DNA of 64,000 nucleotides from Cladosporium sp. IMV 00045 (GCA_001931905.2 MSJI02000538.1:65937-129936), one strand, 5' to 3'; shown: positions 11,547 to 22,397, counted from the first letter of the stretch. Notes: generated by a model from the letters alone, not told the origin. Program-made: numbers and translations.

Positions 11547-12652
11547 GCTGGGGTATGCGGAGGGAGTGGAGAGTCGTTGATGGGGGAGGGATGGGGAAGA
11601 AGAAGGAGGGTGGAGAGAGGAAGAAAGGGAAAAGATACAGCAAGTAGTGTGTATTATTTTCCTCCAACCTAAAACCTTTGAGCGCCCTCGTGGACTGGGA
11701 TGTGGAGAGTATCTCCTTCTTGGTACCTCTTGGGTGCAACACGCTTAGTGGAGCGTGTGTCGCGAGCCTCCGGAAAGATTGCGGATGTGATGTCAATGGA
11801 CGAGCAGGGCGACAGGTTGGAGCTCGGATAACTGCTGGACGAGTGGTATGACACGTGATTAGTGGGCTCGGGGGAAGGGAAGAACAGATGAGAGACAGAA
11901 TATGATGTTCGGGTAAGGCAGTGAGTGAGATCCGACGTTGGTTGCTCTCAAGACCCATTGATTTTTTCTAGACCATCTCCCCCGAACACTCTGACCTCAC
12001 ATGCGCCGCCGCGGGAGTGAGATTCTCTCCCACCAGACAGGCCTCCAAGCCTCTCTCTGCCGGTCGTCGGAGCTTTCCAGCGCTTTGCATCTTCCCACCG
12101 AGCCGGCCAGCACCAACCATAACAAGCCTACTGTGGTTGAGTGCCGAAGATAGCACGCGGGGTCGGGCCTGGCCGATGGTAGTGAGAGGTGGGAGCATGT
12201 TGATCTCATCATCGATTGCTTGGGGTAACTTCTTATCGTCGGGTGTTTTGCTTGGGATCCGTCATCCGGTATATCTGGTTGTTTTGATGACATGCATTGT
12301 TGGCTGCCAGGGGTGTATGATCCTGTGCTGGCCTAACCATTACAATTGCACGCCCGTCTTCTTCTCCTGCATACTCCCATATAGACTTATTGTGGCCAGG
12401 ATAATGCATCATCCAAGTATACGCAGCTTGCCTTGTCGATGACAGCTTTGCGACCGGACAGCGGAGCCGATGGAAGCTCTCACCTCCCCAAGCAAAGTGT
12501 CTCATCACATGTCAAACGTTGTTGATGTGTACCTGTCTGTATACAAACGTCTTTCTCCATCCATCCCTCTCTTCCCCCTTTCCTCTTCCACAAACAATCC
12601 ATCAAAATATCACTCTGTAACTTGGTGATCCATTGACATCACAGTCGCAATC
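11547..12652. promoter_or_regulatory. divergent promoter region, ACH1 / DUF1772 gene
   Basis: This 1.1 kb spans two divergent start codons. The 100 bp next to ACH1 are purine-rich on the + strand, that is, a pyrimidine-rich ACH1 leader. The side next to the DUF1772 gene has a CT-rich leader (12550-12600). Acetate-utilisation genes are often under FacB-type control, but I do not see a site I can assign. No coding sequence is supported. Confidence 0.45.
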
Positions 12653-13467
12653 ATGGCCTCCACCGGAAACCTCTGGTGGTTCACACCCATCCAGGTATAT
12701 TGATGATGAAGAAACCACCCAAACAACCAAATCAACCCCAACTAACACCAACAAATGTAGTCCTTCGCAGTTATCGGCACAGCCGTCAACTTCGGTATCA
12801 CCACACCATCAAGTACATAACATCCAAAACGACAACACCCCACTAACACCACCCTCACCCAGGCGGTTCCGTCCTGCAATCCCCCCTCATAATGCCCATG
12901 CTTCAACACCCCAAAGTCCCCGCCCACCACTCCGGCATCCTAACCGACTACCTGCTCACGAACTCGGAATTCTTCTTCCCGCCCCTCAACGGCGCCTGCA
13001 CCCTCAGCAACCTCGCCCTGACCGTCTACGCCTACCTGAACCGCGACGCCAGCGCCGCCGCGTCCGCAAAACTGCCCTACCTCGGCGCCTCGCTTGTTCT
13101 GAACTTGGCTACCACTGCGTATGCGTTGGGCATCATGGTGCCGATGAACAAGGCTATGGGCAAGTTGGCGGGTGCGCTGCAGGCGAACAGCGCGGATGAG
13201 AAGAGTGAGAAGGAGTTGAGGAGGTTGCAGAAGAGGTGGCAGAGGTTGAACTATGGTGAGTTTTTCTTATTTTGTTGTTTGTTTGGGTTTTTGGCTCTTC
13301 TTTGGTGCTGGGAAGTGGATCTCTGGACTTGCGTCTGATTTCTACTGGCATGTCTCTGGATGTTGACTGACTTGATTGGTTTTTTAGGCCGCGCTGCCAT
13401 CATGATTGCTTCTTCCGTTACTGCTCTCCTTGGTCTGCTCGAGGATGGTAGCGTGCTTAGGGTTTAA
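12653..13467 (+). CDS. DUF1772 (anthrone oxygenase-like) integral membrane protein, four exons
   Basis: Exons are 12653-12694, 12761-12794, 12863-13255 and 13388-13467, giving 182 aa. The first two exons are tiny, but all four joins keep frame and have canonical GT/AG ends. The predicted protein has four hydrophobic helices: SFAVIGTAVNFGGSVLQSP, a second around GACTLSNLALTVYAYL, a third around YLGASLVLNLATTAYALGI, and a last one in exon 4 (AAIMIASSVTALLGLLE). A basic cytosolic loop rich in Lys/Glu/Arg joins helices three and four. This length and topology fit the DUF1772 family, which includes anthrone oxygenases of polyketide clusters but is mostly uncharacterised. No polyketide synthase is nearby, so I would not assign that reaction here. 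The gene-model confidence is good; the function is unknown. Confidence 0.8.
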
Positions 13468-13780
13468 GGATTTGGTTAATTTGGAAATTGCTGAGGCGTG
13501 GAATCGGGGCAGGCAAAATGGGCCTGGGATCTTTGGTATCTTCCTCTATGCAATATACATAAATAATGTATTCCTTGGAGTTCTGTGTTTTCCAAGTAAG
13601 ACGGCAACTACTGTAGCTTCTACTCTTGTCTCAATACTATGTTGCCTCGCTCTTTATACTTCCTTCCACATTGGAAGCATCCAATATTGCGCCACCGTGC
13701 CGTCTCATTCAATCTCAATTCAAATAATCCACCACCAGGGTATCAAATAAACGCATGACCTCAACCAGCAAGGCAATTCC
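13468..13780. other. convergent 3' flanks of the DUF1772 and FYV7-like genes
   Basis: This short 313-bp gap between two converging stop codons is AT-rich with several TATA/ATAAAT stretches near 13555-13570 that could serve in 3' processing. I see nothing else. Confidence 0.5.
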
Positions 13781-14464
13781 TCACTTCCCCTCCCCAACCA
13801 TCCTCCTAACCTTGTCCAAAAGAACATTACTTTCCCTCCCCAACTTCCGCTGCCCATTCGGCCCTCCCGAGCGCGCCTTCGCCATGGCTTTACGAAACCT
13901 CTCCCTCTCCTCAATCTTTTTCGCACGTTCCTGCCTCGCCTCCTCAATCGCCCGCCGCCGCGCCTCAGCTTCCTCTTTCCGCGCTGTGGCTTGCGCGTGC
14001 TCTTTGGCGAAAGGTTGGTGTTTGGGTTTGCGTTGGCGCGGTTTGCGCTCTCGAGTCTGCTGCTGAGGTGGAGGGGAGGGCGAGGGCGTCGCGCCTGTCA
14101 TGAGGTTTTGGCGGTCCGGGTGCGGGAGGGAAGGGGGTGAGGGTTGTTTTGTCGGTTGGGCGGAGGTTTTTTCATTCTCATCGTCGTTGTCGTTGGTTTT
14201 GCTGGTTTCCTGATCAAGATGCGCGGACGCCGGCACGGGGATGGCGTCTTCTTGGGCGTCGGGGATTTTCCCCTGGCGTTTCAGACGGGCGTATTCTTTC
14301 TGGATCAGGGCGCGCTCGATCAGCGAGTCTTTGATTTTCTTCGCTTTGCGCTTGTAGGTCCCGTCGGGGAGGTTGGCTGGGCCGACTTGGAAGCCCTTTT
14401 TGGCTTTTTTGCGCTCGCTTCCGTCGGTGGGGGCGGTGGAGGAGTGTTTGCGTTTTTCGGGCAT
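13781..14464 (-). CDS. FYV7: FYV7/TAP26-like rRNA-processing protein
   Basis: A single exon of 227 aa starts at the Met of MPEKRKHSS. An in-frame Met 19 codons upstream is less likely, because the conserved part starts soon after MPEKRKH. The segment [31 protein letters not shown] (about 22-52) matches the opening block of the rRNA-processing/Fyv7 family. That family acts in the nucleolus in 35S pre-rRNA cleavage for 18S rRNA and is related to human TAP26/CCDC59. The middle is Pro/Ser-rich and disordered. The C-terminal half is a long, highly charged Arg/Lys/Glu helix with the family's [17 protein letters not shown] ending. Composition and length fit the family. Confidence is moderate to high, since the family is defined by weakly conserved basic sequence. 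Confidence 0.78.
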   Translation of the reverse strand: MPEKRKHSSTAPTDGSERKKAKKGFQVGPANLPDGTYKRKAKKIKDSLIERALIQKEYARLKRQGKIPDAQEDAIPVPASAHLDQETSKTNDNDDENEKTSAQPTKQPSPPSLPHPDRQNLMTGATPSPSPPPQQQTRERKPRQRKPKHQPFAKEHAQATARKEEAEARRRAIEEARQERAKKIEERERFRKAMAKARSGGPNGQRKLGRESNVLLDKVRRMVGEGK

Positions 14465-15222
14465 GTTGAATCGTAGTTTTTCTCTATGAAGAGAGAATGC
14501 TGGTTTTGTGAGAAGATTCAAGTTTTATTGAAAGGCGAGACGGTGCTCTAGCAGTCTGGAACTTTTCCTTGCCCTCTTCCTCTCTCTCTGCTGTAAGGGC
14601 CGACTCGCCGACGCGGGAGCGGGTAGATATCCAGCGATAAGAAACCTCGTGGGAGAGCCGTTATCGTTGGGCTTCATGCACAGCACGCAAAAGAAGCTTG
14701 AAGTGAGTCGATCAGTTGATCCTATGATGTACTTGCTCACAAGACAAACAACCCCTCTCTCTGATTAGATTGAATTGTATATCAGGAACAGAGAAAGAGG
14801 GGTTGCCGTCAAGCCACCGCAGACTCTTTACCCTATTTTTCCCTTTGTCCCTCACGGTCTGACGTTACCAGGGAAGTTACAGTACTCCACCCCGAACTCT
14901 CTCCAGTCAGTCAGTCGTCTCATCTCGCCTCGCCTTGCTTCGCCTCTTTGTGAGTAACAAGCACGCCAGCCAGCCATTCGGGTGGGCAGGTGTAAGACTC
15001 AACTCTTCCTCCTGCTTAGAACAATACGTCTTCGCAAGTCTAGATTATCGTCTAGCAAGGGCCTATTTCAAGAAACAGACTGCCCTCACTTCGCCTACCT
15101 GACTACCTCACTACCTGCCTGCCTCCCTGCCTGCCTGACCTCGCTTTGCCGTACTCAACTGTTCCCTGGTGACGCCTTGCGGAGCGCTCGAGGCCTGACT
15201 GGAGGCTTCGAGCGGATATATC
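14465..15222. promoter_or_regulatory. divergent promoter region, FYV7-like / Atos-like genes
   Basis: This 758-bp gap lies between divergent starts. The part next to the Atos-like gene (about 14880-15180) is a C/T-rich leader with TCAG and CTGC short-repeat runs. No gene is visible. Confidence 0.45.
15094..15140. repeat. imperfect CTGC/CTAC tetranucleotide repeat
   Basis: A run of CTACCTGA, CTACCTCA, CTACCTGC and CTGCCTCC-type tetramers sits about 90 bp before the Atos-like start codon, inside its probable 5' leader. It looks like a decayed microsatellite. Confidence 0.7.
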
Positions 15223-17616
15223 ATGTCTATACACAAGCACAACGCTTGTCCCGACCCGGAGTGCCAGTCCTCTGCGGGTAACGATACCGATGCGCATGGC
15301 GAAGTCCGACAAGAGCACCTTGTAAACCTCTCAGACACGAGATCTGGCAGCCGAGATGGCCAGACCAGCCCTACTGCTGTGTTCAACCCTTACTACACAG
15401 GTCGGCCACGATCACCGAATACCGCCTTCAAACATGAACCCATAAACCGCCAGGAAATCATCCGCAGGATTAAGAATCGGGAAAATGGATCTAGACCAGG
15501 CTCACCAGAGCTGGAGCGACCGCCTAGCTCAAGCGGCTGGAGGAGGAGAGAGCCCGCTCCTCTGCCTCCTCTTGTAGATTCTACACCTGCGCGGTCGACG
15601 TCAAGAGAAGATGGAGCGGACAACCTGGCTGCTGGCATGCAGATCGAGCGGCCAAGGTCGGCTTTGCACCGTGGTGATTTTAGGGAGAAGGAAGAAACAG
15701 GCTTTGGCTTTGGTCGCTTTGCTGAAGTCGCTCGGGATGAACAATCACCTGCTTTGGCGACATCGCCCGTGGCTCCGTGGCATTCTGAGTTCCCTGCTGC
15801 TGCGTTCCGACAGGCGTGGCTCGAGAGGCGGCAACCTCCGCCACCGCAGCCTCGTCTTGAAGCACAAAGGCCTGCCAGATCGCGCGCGGTGTCAAATGCT
15901 ACGTTAGCTAGTAGTTTCACTTACAAGCCTCCAACCAGTCCATTAGTCCATCAATCACGACCAGATACTCCCGATCCGCCCTCGAGGCCTTTGTCTCCGA
16001 CTCTAGACAAGTCGCGCAGGCATACATTCTCGCCAGAAGCGTTGAAGCGCTTCCCTTCTGCCGCCTTGGACTACCCGTCTTCAGCTCGCGGGCAAGCTAG
16101 TCGACCTGTTCCTACATTGCGAAAGGAAACTACCTATCCATATCAAGCGCACCAACCCCGGCGATCACTGCATTCCTTCAACAGTCTCCCCCAGACACCA
16201 GCTCCACGAAGGCCTTCGATTTCAGAATCACCAATCCAGCATGCGCATATGGTAGGCTCGTATGAGGAATCTATATTACGAGGTCGCATGTCCACAACAC
16301 CCTCCAAACCTTTGAATTTTGTCGCACAGATTGGTGTTCTTGGGAAAGGGCAGTGCTCTTCCAAATTACGATGTCCGCCACACGCTCACATCCCATTCCC
16401 GGCAGTCTTTTACAGTTATGGCCCAGGAACGAAACAAGGCTGGCAGAGCGATCAACCCAGCCCATACGTGGGCCTCGTGGATTTGGAAAACAATCTTCCC
16501 AGCGCAGAACCGCCTCCGGACAAACGCAGACAACGATTGGAGGACCGTCTACAAGTCTCCAATATGAGTGATGAAGGCAGTCGTGCTAGCTCCCAGAATC
16601 GCGGCGAAGAAGGCTCCGCTTCAGATGCACATGCCAAACGTCGCCTTCGACAGAAACAAAAGCGCCGTTCGGGTTCTCCAAAAGCACCTCCTGGAGGCAG
16701 CTATCGCATACCTCGACAGGGTCAACTTCAGATCGTAATCAAGAATCCGAACAAGACCGCCGTAAAGCTCTTCCTGGTACCATACGATCTGTCCGACATG
16801 GAACCCGGACAGAAAACTTTCATCCGGCAACGCAGCTACTCCGCCGGCCCCATCGTCGACATGCCTCTATCCTCACGCACAAACCTAGGAACCGACCGCC
16901 CAGAAGCAGCGCTCCCGACTTCAGATGATCCAAACGAACGTCCCACCCTCAGATACCTCCTGCATCTTCACATCTGCTCACCATCCAAGGGAAGATTCTT
17001 CTTGTACAAGAGCATCCGCGTTGTATTCGCAAATCGCGTCCCGGATGGCAAAGAGCGTTTACGGAATGAGATTCAACTCCCCGAACCGAGGTATAGCGCG
17101 TACAAACCTTCTCGCGATTCCAATTTGGGGTTATCACGTACGCCAGATTATATTTCCCGCCGGCGAAGTGGTCTTATAGACTCCACTCACTACTCGCCGT
17201 CAGATATCGCATCTCCTCAATGGGCGGCGTCGCAGAGCCACGACTCCACCAGACGTGCGATAGCACACTCCCTTCCATCCTCTCAATACCCCGACGACCG
17301 AGATCCCGCTTCCTTCAAGTTTCCTCCCATCCCGTTGGAAATGGACATCGACATGGACGCCTCACCCCTCCAAAACGCCGGCTCGCCACCTCATCCCATC
17401 TCTCCAACTCCCAGCAGCGCGAAATTTGCACGATCGAGTCAAGTGCACGGAGAAGCGGAAGAAGACCCCTTCACGTTCCAGCGCGACCGCGCTTGGGAAG
17501 CGGGTTCTAGAGGTCATGGAGCTGGCGGTGCTGGCGGTGCTGGAGTAGGAGGAGAGGCGAGGAATGAGAGTTTGCTTAGTAGGCGGTTGAAAGGGTTGGA
17601 GTTTCGTGGGCAATGA
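15223..17616 (+). CDS. Atos-like protein with DUF4210 and chromosome-segregation-during-meiosis domains
   Basis: A single 797-codon exon. Most of residues 1-335 and 400-485 are Ser/Pro/Arg-rich and disordered. Two ordered blocks stand out. The first, near 341-395, contains GSYEESILRGRMSTTPSKP and FVAQIGVLGKGQC, the Atos conserved domain (DUF4210, formerly FAM214). The second, near 490-560, contains YRIPRQGQLQIVIKNPNKTAVKLFLVPYDL and a following basic segment, the pfam 'chromosome segregation during meiosis' domain. A third conserved patch (RYLLHLHICSPSKGRFFLYKSIRVVF) follows. Animal Atos proteins regulate transcription, and fungal members have been linked to meiosis, but the molecular role in filamentous fungi is not established. 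The C terminus is Gly/Ala-rich. Family assignment is good; function is open. Confidence 0.82.
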   Translation: MSIHKHNACPDPECQSSAGNDTDAHGEVRQEHLVNLSDTRSGSRDGQTSPTAVFNPYYTGRPRSPNTAFKHEPINRQEIIRRIKNRENGSRPGSPELERPPSSSGWRRREPAPLPPLVDSTPARSTSREDGADNLAAGMQIERPRSALHRGDFREKEETGFGFGRFAEVARDEQSPALATSPVAPWHSEFPAAAFRQAWLERRQPPPPQPRLEAQRPARSRAVSNATLASSFTYKPPTSPLVHQSRPDTPDPPSRPLSPTLDKSRRHTFSPEALKRFPSAALDYPSSARGQASRPVPTLRKETTYPYQAHQPRRSLHSFNSLPQTPAPRRPSISESPIQHAHMVGSYEESILRGRMSTTPSKPLNFVAQIGVLGKGQCSSKLRCPPHAHIPFPAVFYSYGPGTKQGWQSDQPSPYVGLVDLENNLPSAEPPPDKRRQRLEDRLQVSNMSDEGSRASSQNRGEEGSASDAHAKRRLRQKQKRRSGSPKAPPGGSYRIPRQGQLQIVIKNPNKTAVKLFLVPYDLSDMEPGQKTFIRQRSYSAGPIVDMPLSSRTNLGTDRPEAALPTSDDPNERPTLRYLLHLHICSPSKGRFFLYKSIRVVFANRVPDGKERLRNEIQLPEPRYSAYKPSRDSNLGLSRTPDYISRRRSGLIDSTHYSPSDIASPQWAASQSHDSTRRAIAHSLPSSQYPDDRDPASFKFPPIPLEMDIDMDASPLQNAGSPPHPISPTPSSAKFARSSQVHGEAEEDPFTFQRDRAWEAGSRGHGAGGAGGAGVGGEARNESLLSRRLKGLEFRGQ

Positions 17617-18750
17617 GGGATGTGATCTGGGTGAAGCTGGATTTTCTGGTTTTCGTACTACTGTTATAAGGATTTTTGGATGGAGAAGAGATTGGACTTG
17701 TTGGGATAATTGGACTTTCCTTCTCTTTTATCTTGGATGATGACTTGGGGATATTGTTTTGGATTGGTTTCCGTGTCTCTTTCTTGGGACTTTGGAGTAA
17801 GAGCGCTCACCACTCAGGTACTTTGGGAAGATATTCTGCTGTTTCGCAGAGAGAACTTGGATATCTCATCACAGAGAACGAACGCAAATAGCGAAACCAT
17901 GCTATCAAATCTCATCTTGGATGCATTGCGAGACACTTCTCCATTACCATAACCAGCACGGAAATGACCGCGCCCCTACTATCCGCCTTGAAATCACGCC
18001 TCTTGCAAATATGATGTCTACTATTCGATTGGGTATGGGACATTTTAGGTGGGCTAGGGATGAGAGGAGTGATTCGGGATTCTATCGTGAAAGAGTTTTT
18101 CAGTTGAATACATGTATAGAAGCCATCACAATGTTCTTAGACTCACAGGCATGATGCAACAAGAAATTCGGTTGTAAGAAAGCTCCAGTGTTGTCGAAAG
18201 CTCTTCGAAGAGTACTGTAGTGAAGCAGAAGCTTGCTCTGGGGCCTCATCAAAGTCGGTGGGTGGGTGTTTGTCGCCAAGTTCGGCGTCGACTTCATTCC
18301 TCAACCCCAGCTTCTCCTCTCAACCCAACACTTCATGTTCTGAAGAAGAATATCGTGGACAGCTACATACACCAGACGGCCTTCCATTTTGCTCGAAACG
18401 CCACCATGGATGGGTGAACTTGCATCTGCCATGTTGGCAAGATGCAGCTCAAGGGCGAGGTTCCGGGCCGTGTGTCGGCGTGAGCATTATGGTCACAGCC
18501 AATTTGCAGTCGCGCGCCATCGGCATATCTTGATGCCTAACAAATGAACCATTTGGCGTCCATCACAGGTAGTCGCTACAGCGGTATCACAGGCCGGCGC
18601 CTCCCGCTCATGCAGTGCGAGGCGTAGCTCGGCTGGGATATACATGCATGAATTTTATCTCAGCCTGAGCTCGCAGCCTTGTGCTGACAGAACCGTCTTC
18701 GACAAGAACCATCTCTCCTCTTCGACTACGGATCATGAAGTACGGTCGCC
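17617..18750. promoter_or_regulatory. intergenic region upstream of the NLR gene
   Basis: This 1.1 kb holds the 3' flank of the Atos-like gene (T-rich near 17640-17790) and the probable promoter of the NACHT-ankyrin gene. Only short, unconvincing frames occur here. No RNA gene is seen. Confidence 0.45.
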
Positions 18751-21546
18751 ATGGATGCAGCTCCAAATTTTAGCGAGACTCAAGATGACGGCGGAGCAGC
18801 GCTAGCAGATGAGCTACAGAGTCGTTTGACGCTCACGAGTGCCTCCCAAGGGCGTCCGCCATCGGGTCATCATTTTGAGAACACAACAACATGCGAGAAT
18901 GCGAGAGCTCACTATGGCAATCACTACGGTGAACAGCATCACTATTATTACGCAACGCAACCCGAACCATCTCCTCTCCCCTCGGAGGAGGTCAATGCTC
19001 TGAAGCGACTACAGGAAGCTCTCTGCTTCCCTCAGATGAATCTCCGATTCACATCCATCCAGGCGGCTTATTCGCAGACTTGTCAGTGGTTGTTCGGGAC
19101 GCGAGAGTACACCAGGTGGCGCGACCTGAGCTTTCAGCAAGAACATCATGGATTGCTATGGATGAAGGGAAAGCCTGGTGCTGGCAAGTCTACAATCACC
19201 AAGTGCGCGGTCGAGCATGCAAAAGCGAACTACACGGATGAAAGAGTCATCTACTTCTTCTTCAATGCCAGAGGGCAGAAATTGGAGAAGTCCGTCGAAG
19301 GCATGTTCCGCTCGCTACTCTACCAGATGGCGCTGGGTTGCCCGTCCTTGCTGGAAAATGTACAATCGGAGGCCTTGCCCGAGTACTCTCAGCGAGGATG
19401 GCCGCTTGCTTTGCTTCAAAGCCTGTTTCGCGAGGCTGCATTTCATCTTGGCAGAAAGGGCCCTCTGATATGTTACATCGACGCAATAGACGAGGGTGCT
19501 GATGAGGAAGAAGTTCGTGACATGATCGGCTTTCTCGAGGATCTGCTCGAGACCACGGTCGGAAACGGTTTGGGCCTGTCGGTGTATCTGGCAAGTCGGC
19601 ATTACCCTAACATCTCTGTCTCATCTTTCGAAGAGTTTGTTTTGGACGACAACAAAGGCCATCACGGCGACATTGCCTCATACACTCAGAACAAACTCAG
19701 ATGTAAGCAGAGATCTCTGAAAGACAATCTGGTCACAGAAATCATTCAGCGATCATCCGGCGTGTTCCTATGGGTAATCTTGGCAGTACGGGATCTCAAC
19801 AAAGAAATCGATGCAGGGAATCAGCATCGCCTGCAATCACGTCTGCGGGCGCTACCAATCGAGCTGAGCCGCTTGTTTCGGGGTATTGTTGACGAGACCA
19901 ACAAGGACGACCGTCTACTACCGGCACTGATGTGGGTGTTGTTCTCCTTCAGAGCAATGACCCCTTTGGAGGTGTATTTTGCCATATTATCAAGTATCGA
20001 CTTAGACTCGAGGCCTTCCATTGTTTGGAATGACGAGGCTGACAATGAGGTTGCCGCAAGACATTACATTCTCTCAAGCTCGAAAGGGCTTCTTGAAATT
20101 GTCGAGGACCAGGGCGGTCCATTTGTACAATTCATGCATGAGTCTGTAAGAGAATACCTTCTTAGTTCCGGCATGCAGCAGCTTGACTCCACCTTGGGAG
20201 AAGACATAGTCGGCCGTAGCAATGCACGTCTTGCTCGATGGTGCGAGAACCATTTGAGATTGTTCTCAGATGAAAGGCTAATCCAGGTCGATGGCCCATA
20301 TGAGACATTTCCTCTGGATCGTGCGAAAAGACTCCTTCCGTTTTCCGCATACGCGGTGGACGGATTCTTTTACCACAAGGACAAGGCAGCACTCCATGGA
20401 TTAGATGTGCCTCTGTCACTTGAGCATATTTTATTTCCGTGGCTGCTGTTCCGAGGAACTACCATGAAGCAAGGCCAATGTCTACCAACTCCTTTGCACA
20501 TCCTCGCATGTTGTGGGACCGCAATTTTGATCAAACAACATCTCCAACAATGTTCTCTAAACAATCTTCAGGATTACGTGAACGAACCCTATCCGGACAA
20601 ATCAGACTACTATATGCGTGGTACTGCGCTACACATTGCAATTCGTCGACAACTCATCGACAATGTTAAGCTACTGCTCGATTACGGTGCCGATGTGAAC
20701 ATACCGTGTGCAGGTTGCCAACTCCCTCTTCATACTGTCGATCTTTACGGCCCATTCGAGGATGTTGAGATGATGAAAGTGCTACTCGAACGTGGCGCCC
20801 ATGTGGATGCCTGCGATGACTTCGGCATTACATTTCTAAACCATGCCCTTGCCTTGGGGAAACTCGATGCAATGGCAGTACTCCTTAAAGCGAAAGCAGA
20901 CGTCAATGCCAAAGATTCTCATGGACATACCCCCCTGCACGTTGCCGCTGCGGGAAATTCCAGAAGCGATAAGATGGTAGGGATACTCCTGCAACATGGC
21001 GCTGATCCTAGCGCTCGTAATGACCGGGGCGAGACTGCTTTACATGTTGCCGCCAGCTGTGTCGCGGGCCAATGCCAAAGGCCTGGCACCGTAGAGATAC
21101 TTCTGCGGCATGGTGCAGACCCTGACGCTCGCAGTAATCAGGGTGAGACCGCTTTACACTCAGCAGCCAGGCCCACGTGTCACGGCACTGCGGTGGTAGA
21201 GACACTCTTGCGATATGGCGTAGACCCTCGCGCTCGCAACGACCAGGGTGAGACTGCTTTACACCTTGCTGCCGGCCGTGCTTTTCAGAAAGGCACCGAG
21301 GTGCTAGAGGTACTCATGCGATGTGGTGCAGACCCCAGCGCTCGTAACGACAGGGGGGAGACTGCTCTGCATCTCGGCGCCTACAGAGAATGGGTCAGCA
21401 TTGATGTTGTCGAGAAAGTCCTGCAATGGAACCCGGACTCAGGTGCTCGTCATGAGTCGGACACGGTGTCTCTACTATACGCCTTGGATTTGGTACCTTC
21501 TAAAGCCGATCGCTATCGGAGTCGCAGCGCTTACGGCGCTCGATAG
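18751..21546 (+). CDS. NACHT-ankyrin NLR-like STAND ATPase
   Basis: A single 931-codon exon with a strong ATG context (GCCATGG). The short N-terminal region (1-80) includes a Tyr/His/Asn-rich patch ARAHYGNHYGEQHHYYY near 50-66. An NPHP3-type NACHT domain follows: Walker A GKPGAGKST near 139-147, YFFFNARG, and Walker B-like ICYIDAIDEG near 240-249. FLWVILAVRDL and the winged-helix-type segment with WVLFSFRAMTPLEVYFAIL come next, then VQFMHESVREYLLS. The C terminus holds ankyrin repeats from about residue 600; the last four are nearly identical copies around ADPSARNDRGETALH. This is the domain plan of fungal NLRs, many of which act in non-self recognition and heterokaryon incompatibility; that role here is inference. 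There is no HET, patatin or other recognisable effector domain at the N terminus. The reading frame is intact. Confidence 0.9.
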   Translation: MDAAPNFSETQDDGGAALADELQSRLTLTSASQGRPPSGHHFENTTTCENARAHYGNHYGEQHHYYYATQPEPSPLPSEEVNALKRLQEALCFPQMNLRFTSIQAAYSQTCQWLFGTREYTRWRDLSFQQEHHGLLWMKGKPGAGKSTITKCAVEHAKANYTDERVIYFFFNARGQKLEKSVEGMFRSLLYQMALGCPSLLENVQSEALPEYSQRGWPLALLQSLFREAAFHLGRKGPLICYIDAIDEGADEEEVRDMIGFLEDLLETTVGNGLGLSVYLASRHYPNISVSSFEEFVLDDNKGHHGDIASYTQNKLRCKQRSLKDNLVTEIIQRSSGVFLWVILAVRDLNKEIDAGNQHRLQSRLRALPIELSRLFRGIVDETNKDDRLLPALMWVLFSFRAMTPLEVYFAILSSIDLDSRPSIVWNDEADNEVAARHYILSSSKGLLEIVEDQGGPFVQFMHESVREYLLSSGMQQLDSTLGEDIVGRSNARLARWCENHLRLFSDERLIQVDGPYETFPLDRAKRLLPFSAYAVDGFFYHKDKAALHGLDVPLSLEHILFPWLLFRGTTMKQGQCLPTPLHILACCGTAILIKQHLQQCSLNNLQDYVNEPYPDKSDYYMRGTALHIAIRRQLIDNVKLLLDYGADVNIPCAGCQLPLHTVDLYGPFEDVEMMKVLLERGAHVDACDDFGITFLNHALALGKLDAMAVLLKAKADVNAKDSHGHTPLHVAAAGNSRSDKMVGILLQHGADPSARNDRGETALHVAASCVAGQCQRPGTVEILLRHGADPDARSNQGETALHSAARPTCHGTAVVETLLRYGVDPRARNDQGETALHLAAGRAFQKGTEVLEVLMRCGADPSARNDRGETALHLGAYREWVSIDVVEKVLQWNPDSGARHESDTVSLLYALDLVPSKADRYRSRSAYGAR
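20935..21460 (+). repeat. tandem ankyrin-encoding DNA repeats
   Basis: Four consecutive units of about 110-120 bp share long nearly identical stretches, for example GCTCGTAATGACCRGGG-type blocks at about 21010, 21125, 21230 and 21340, each followed by GAGACTGCTTTACA-type sequence. They encode ankyrin units whose loop residues differ more than their frameworks. High DNA identity inside an NLR suggests recent duplication or gene conversion. Confidence 0.85.
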
Positions 21547-22397
21547 ACTAAGAGGACCTGATCTGACCCCTAGTATTCGGAATTCGCTTCCCTAACGACA
21601 GCCGGGAGACGAGAAAAGCTTCATGTTGGCGGCGCAGACTTGCTGCTTTCGACGCGAAAGTGCAAGCAGCACGCAGTGAGATCACGATCGGTGCCGAGTG
21701 CCAAGTCATCACAGAATTGCTTGAGTGAGACATTTCACGAACAACCTTGAGAGCTCAAGGCTCGAGGCTGCATGTGTGCTTGAGGGTGCAGAGTTGTTGA
21801 AGCGTCGAGGCGTTGTGTCGAATCGCCATCATTCAGCTCGTGACGCAGCATCTCAAGAGGCTTGATGGGTTTAGCAAAGGCTCATGGGAGTGTGAGTTGG
21901 TTACCGTGGTCGCTGAGTCCGGTCGGTTTTATGAAATTGTATTTAAACTCCTGGCATCGTTGTCTGTTGCTTGAGCTGTTCGGTTCTTGTTGTAAGTGCT
22001 GTATTTCTGGCCATGTTCATTCAGTGGAGAGTCTCGCCCAATAGCTTGCTCTGCAGTTTCTTGTCTTTGCACTTCCATCGTCTCATTCAAGTCTTGGTTG
22101 ATGTGGATCAGGCCTTCTTTGAATCCCCTCCAGATGTTTGAATAGTCTATCTCGATCTAGTCCTACTCAGGGAGAACATATGACTGTGATGATAGACAAC
22201 TGTCTATTGATACTGAACGGTTCTGGGCAGGGAGCGGAGCAAAACATGAGCCGAGTGCTTCTGTTTTCGTCTATCAGTATCCAGCGAAAAAGGGGGGTAT
22301 TTTACATGAACATATATTGTACAACGGAACATCGTCATCATAACCGTAAGAGTAGAGGGACATGAACCGGCATCATCAACCATCGCCTACGCTCCCC
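21547..22397. other. convergent 3' flanks of the NLR and Mit_KHE1 genes
   Basis: An 851-bp gap between converging stop codons. Shortly after the NLR stop, one frame reads on for about 45 codons without clear ankyrin signature, so I do not call a continuation. No RNA gene or mobile element is visible. Confidence 0.4.

Noticed and set aside
12653..13467. Calling the DUF1772 protein an anthrone oxygenase
   Set aside because: The family includes such enzymes, but no polyketide synthase or cluster context exists here, and most family members are uncharacterised.
21547..21735. Continuation of ankyrin repeats beyond the NLR stop
   Set aside because: One frame stays open for about 45 codons but lacks the ankyrin TALH/LL pattern, so a premature stop is not supported.
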